NCBI GenBank assembly: GCA_910585405.1
Contig: CAJUDO010000001.1
Span: forward strand, 124,001-188,000
Source of the DNA: an uncultured Peptococcaceae bacterium
GTDB lineage: Bacteria; Bacillota; Peptococcia; Peptococcales; Peptococcaceae
DNA: 64,000 nt
Direction: 5' to 3'
The notes under the pieces were generated by a model. That model was not told where the DNA came from and ran no database searches. It saw nothing but the letters and a program-made list of their open reading frames with translations. The position numbers and the translations under genes are program-made. Positions 61,190 through 64,000 of the stretch are shown here, in pieces; positions within the stretch are counted from its first letter, which is position 1; every line of letters begins with the position of its first letter.

Positions 61190-62404
61190 TTAATTCCATT
61201 CCTCGGCTAAAAGGAAATCCCGGATATTGCGATGCTTAATCCCATTGCGGCTCATGTCAAATTCATCCAGAGAAACGACATATTTGGGAAAATTATCTCG
61301 GATATGATCATACGCTCCGAATTCACGTTGGATTGTTTCATCAGAAGCGAGCAGATAGGTGACTTGAATATACAGCTTCTCATCTCGTTTGTGACAGACA
61401 AAATCAATTTCTTTCTCACCATATCTTCCAACTGTGACTTCATATCCGCGACGAAGGAGTTCCATGTACACGATATTCTCTAAAGTAAGATTGATTTCTT
61501 TCATATTACCGCCAAAAATTGCTTCACGGATACCATGATCGACAATGTAATATTTTTCGTTGGACGCAAGGATTTGCTTTCCTTGTAAATCTTCACGCTT
61601 AACTTGATAGAACAGGTAAGCATCGCAGCAATATTTAATATAGTTTAATATCGTTTCAGGAGCTACCGTGCGCTGTTCGCTTTTGAGAAACTTTGCAAGA
61701 GAAGCAGCAGAAAACGTATTTCCTACATGAGCCATCACGTACGCAATGATGCGTTCCAACAAATCCACATCACGAATTTTATTGCGCTTTACAATGTCTT
61801 TCAACTGAACAGAGTTGAACAAATCGTGAAGATACTGCCTAGACGGTTCATCAACATATCGGATGTTTGCCAGATAAGGCATACCGCCAGATAGAAGATA
61901 TTTCTGAAAGCATTTCTGGATTGATTCATCAGGAGCAATTGTCTTATATAATTCCACAAACTCTGCGAAAGAGAATGGATAGATAACAAACTCTACATAT
62001 CGTCCTCCGAGGTATGTGGCCAGCTCACCGGATAATAACTTGGCATTGGAACCTGTAATATAGATATCACAATTCAAAGATACACGGAAAGAATTGATGC
62101 ATTTTTCCCAGTCTTTTACCTCCTGAATTTCATCGAAGAACAAATAAACTTTGCCGTCAATAGCAGCGGCTCTTTTTGTGATTTCATCGTGCAGAGCCTT
62201 TGCAGTTTGCAGATGTGCATAGTTCATATCCTCGAAATTAATTGAAATAAATTGTGCAGGATTTACGCCGGATTCTGTAAGTTCTTGTTTAATCAGTTCC
62301 AGCATCACAGATTTTCCGCAGCGTCGAATGCCGGTCATTACCTTTATCAAATCTGTTCCAATAAATGGACGGATACGGCTCATATACATTTCTCGTTTAA
62401 TCAT
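61190..62404 (-). CDS. AAA ATPase with DUF4143 domain (second copy)
   Basis: 404 residues, same family as the gene at 59363: Walker A MTGIRRCGKSVMLELI, Walker B VYLFFDEIQEVKDWE, C-terminal KEIDFVCHKRDEKLYIQVTY. The two are clearly diverged paralogues, not a recent duplication. Ribosome binding site AAAGGGGCG. Confidence 0.9.
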   Translation of the reverse strand: MIKREMYMSRIRPFIGTDLIKVMTGIRRCGKSVMLELIKQELTESGVNPAQFISINFEDMNYAHLQTAKALHDEITKRAAAIDGKVYLFFDEIQEVKDWEKCINSFRVSLNCDIYITGSNAKLLSGELATYLGGRYVEFVIYPFSFAEFVELYKTIAPDESIQKCFQKYLLSGGMPYLANIRYVDEPSRQYLHDLFNSVQLKDIVKRNKIRDVDLLERIIAYVMAHVGNTFSAASLAKFLKSEQRTVAPETILNYIKYCCDAYLFYQVKREDLQGKQILASNEKYYIVDHGIREAIFGGNMKEINLTLENIVYMELLRRGYEVTVGRYGEKEIDFVCHKRDEKLYIQVTYLLASDETIQREFGAYDHIRDNFPKYVVSLDEFDMSRNGIKHRNIRDFLLAEEWN

Positions 62405-62739
62405 AAAAGAAATACGCCCCTTTCTGTTACTGCAAAAAGCATATCATATTTACAAGTGAAAAACAAGAAAATAAAAATAATTTCTTCAGTTATAATTTAA
62501 GAAATGTGAAAATCCACATGATTTAGCAGATATAAAAATTAAATTGTATGACGTATAAACAACCTAGAAAACGTCAGCAGGGCATGGGTTCACTTTTTCA
62601 TCGACATTCACAGTAACGGAGCATTTCATCGCCTTGCGTTCTCCGATTTTATTCCTTTTGTTCCAGCAGATAAGGTAATGCTTTCCAGATATAATAATAA
62701 AGCCTGCCAACATGGCAGACTTTATTTGAAATAGCCTAA
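62405..62739. other. Intergenic region with possible gene remnants (335 nt)
   Basis: Left part A/T rich and empty. On the minus strand from about 62700 to 62575 two short overlapping frames read like the end of a protein (YIWKALPYLLEQKE and KCSVTVNVDEKVNPCPADVF) without a start or ribosome binding site. Terminator at 62700-62724. Confidence 0.35.
62700..62724 (-). terminator. Terminator of the GNAT operon
   Basis: On the minus strand AAAGTCTGCCA / TGGCAGGCTTT (one mismatch), 3-nt loop, followed by ATTATTATA. Confidence 0.7.
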
Positions 62740-63270
62740 TTATTCTTCATCTAAAAATAAATACATAGGTATACTCTCAAATTCATGTTTATATGGGGAG
62801 AAGAGGATATTATCTTCTGAATTTATACTGCAAAATCCATTTCTTTCATATAGCCATACACCTTCAGGAGTAGAATCTAGTGTAATATAACTAAATCCGA
62901 CATCTTTACTTCTAAGGCTTTCAATACGTTGAAAACAATCATCCAGTAAATAATCACTCACATATGTCTTTGCTCCATTTTCTTCAAAGACAACATTCTT
63001 CTGAAAACTTTCATCAATGGCAAAATAATTAATATGAATCGCTCCTGCATCCTTTATTCGAAGAGCACCATCAATATAATCCACGCTACCTGTCGATATT
63101 GTGTAATAACCTATTACCATTTGTTCGTTTTCAGATAACAGCACATATGTTTTTCCAATGCTACTATTATAAGCGTCATCGCTTTTAAGAAAATTATCTA
63201 TTACTATATTTCCACATGAAAAACTATCTAATATTTTTTTGTGTCTTTGTTGCAATTCAGATATTTTCAC
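62740..63270 (-). CDS. GNAT-family acetyltransferase, possible toxin type
   Basis: 176 residues. The opening FSCGNIVIDNFLKSDDAYNS resembles GNAT toxins (TacT/AtaT class: CGN..ID.FL), followed by KTYVLLSENEQMVIGYYTIS, HINYFAIDESFQKN and WLYERNGFCSI. The acetyl-CoA loop (normally Q/RxxGxG/A) is altered by an insertion (FQKNVVFEENGAKTYV), so activity is uncertain. It follows a 64-residue gene with 3 nt between them. Confidence 0.75.
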   Translation of the reverse strand: MKISELQQRHKKILDSFSCGNIVIDNFLKSDDAYNSSIGKTYVLLSENEQMVIGYYTISTGSVDYIDGALRIKDAGAIHINYFAIDESFQKNVVFEENGAKTYVSDYLLDDCFQRIESLRSKDVGFSYITLDSTPEGVWLYERNGFCSINSEDNILFSPYKHEFESIPMYLFLDEE

Positions 63271-63273
63271 AAT

Positions 63274-63468
63274 TTATCCTCTTTTTTTAATCGTCCCATA
63301 AGGCTTCCCGTCTGCATCAACATACAAAAAAATTTCATGCGATTTAATATAAGAACGCCGTTTTTTTACTTCATCCGATACCGGTTCACGCTTAGGTTTC
63401 CCAACTGTGCAAAAAGATTTATTTGTCATAACTGCATAAACTCCTGTTTTCATATCTTTATCTGTCAT
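63274..63468 (-). CDS. Small basic protein of 64 residues, partner of the GNAT gene
   Basis: No known family. Composition: basic, with KREPVSDEVKKRRSYIKSHE as a helix and FLYVDADGKPYGTIKKRG as a beta hairpin. Its stop lies 3 nt before the GNAT start, a layout of a two-gene operon. An antitoxin role is possible but it lacks the RHH pattern typical of GNAT antitoxins. The ribosome binding site is not strong. Confidence 0.5.
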   Translation of the reverse strand: MTDKDMKTGVYAVMTNKSFCTVGKPKREPVSDEVKKRRSYIKSHEIFLYVDADGKPYGTIKKRG

Positions 63469-63653
63469 ATCAATCAGGCTCCCTTCGTAGATACTGGCTT
63501 GTTCTTACTTACTATTATATGCATTTTTTCATAGAAAATCAACGCTCGATTGTAAAATGAGATGGACCGTTGAAAAAATTCATCGTGATTCGTGTCATAT
63601 GTTACACAACATTTTCCAGAAAGCGTGCAATCATAATGAAATACACCTGTATA

Positions 63654-64000
63654 TTATGCTTCCGAATTTCCCCGATTCTGCTCAGGTTGTTCCAGCAAAT
63701 CTGCCAGAGTAATGCTCTCCAGATAATTTTGCATCAGCTCATCCAAACCCATCCATATCGGTAAGGTTTTACACTGCGCCGCTCTGCTGCAGGTATTTTC
63801 CCCATCTTCCAGACAAGCCACCGGCGCCAAAGGGCCTTCTGTCAATTTCAAAATACTGCCCACCGTGTAGCTCTGCGGTTCTCTGCTCAACCGATAGCCA
63901 CCGCCCCGTCCCCGCTGCGCCTGCACAAAACCCGCTTTGCTCAAAATCGCAATGATACTCTCCAAATATTTTTCCGAAATCTCTTGTCTTTTGGCAATGT
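63654..64000 (-). CDS. Rrf2-family transcriptional regulator, C-terminal part (cut by window edge)
   Basis: About 115 residues visible, reading in from the window edge. The wing (EISEKYLESIIAILSKAGFV, GRGGGYRLS) is typical. Three Cys (CLEDGENTC, CSRAAQC) sit in the IscR-like cluster position, so an iron-sulfur or thiol sensor is likely. The start is outside the window. Confidence 0.9.
   Translation of the reverse strand, partial: IAKRQEISEKYLESIIAILSKAGFVQAQRGRGGGYRLSREPQSYTVGSILKLTEGPLAPVACLEDGENTCSRAAQCKTLPIWMGLDELMQNYLESITLADLLEQPEQNRGNSEA

Noticed and set aside
1..64000. CRISPR arrays, insertion sequences, integrase or attachment sites
   Set aside because: No regularly spaced repeats, transposase or integrase motifs were seen on reading the window.

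Overview
The window looks like chromosome from an anaerobic, endospore-forming Bacillota (Firmicutes) with mid-range G+C judged by eye. Sporulation is indicated by a germination protease (gpr), spoVS behind a sigma-H-type promoter, and a YlmC/YmxH PRC-barrel gene. An anaerobic life is indicated by a glycyl-radical enzyme with its activase and by 2-hydroxyacyl-CoA dehydratase/activase-type proteins. Clostridia or a sporulating Negativicutes lineage both fit; the sequence alone does not settle which. No CRISPR array, insertion sequence or prophage was seen. Many promoters read as extended -10 (TGnTATAAT-like) sites.

1-19.5 kb, metabolic accessory region. A LysR fragment is followed by an operon of two amidohydrolase-fold paralogues and an old-yellow-enzyme/2,4-dienoyl-CoA-reductase-like flavoprotein. 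Next is an uncharacterised TPR-DUF4037-DUF4125 operon. The centrepiece (7.5-13.5 kb) is a compact choline trimethylamine-lyase microcompartment operon: tandem-BMC shell protein, aldehyde-dehydrogenase-like protein, CutC, CutD and a permuted CutR/EutS-type shell protein. CutC keeps every active-site residue I know for the family at the same numbering. The aldehyde-dehydrogenase partner appears to lack both the catalytic Cys and the oxyanion-hole Asn. No vertex (BMC-P) gene is present. Upstream lie a DASS-type anion transporter, a large alkaline-phosphatase-superfamily phosphodiesterase, a divergent LysR regulator and a pair of SMR transporters, one of which has lost the essential Glu.

19.5-41.5 kb, mostly housekeeping. 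tRNA-Thr/Ala/Gly, rnhB, an acidic zinc-ribbon protein, efp, an Xaa-Pro peptidase, aroQ, and a ComG-like pilus/competence operon with tldD and tldE threaded through it. Then a DAACS symporter, acpP-plsX, a coiled-coil gene with rsmD, gpr, a BlaI-type regulator, a thioredoxin-like protein, recG and tyrA.

41.5-51 kb. An osmoprotectant/quaternary-amine-type ABC importer with a single permease, a flavin-oxidase-fold protein, a two-gene 2-hydroxyacyl-CoA dehydratase/activase-like operon with a near-consensus promoter, and an aldo/keto reductase divergent from a LysR gene.

51-64 kb. rny is preceded by a promoter, about 185 nt of rod-like foldable RNA and an intrinsic terminator, a candidate 6S-like RNA gene or attenuated leader. 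Then a GyrI-like gene, spoVS, ymdB with an LRAT-domain gene, a fused MtnA/class II aldolase gene (methylthioribose or 5-deoxyribose salvage), a DbpA-like helicase, two DUF4143 AAA ATPases around a glutaredoxin, a GNAT/small-protein pair and a partial Rrf2 regulator.

Possible links. The importer at 41.7-44.1 kb and the SMR pair at 18.8-19.5 kb could move quaternary or tertiary amines for the choline lyase, and the phosphodiesterase could release a substrate; this is inference from gene content. Promoters and terminators were read by eye. Starts were chosen from ribosome binding sites and family length.
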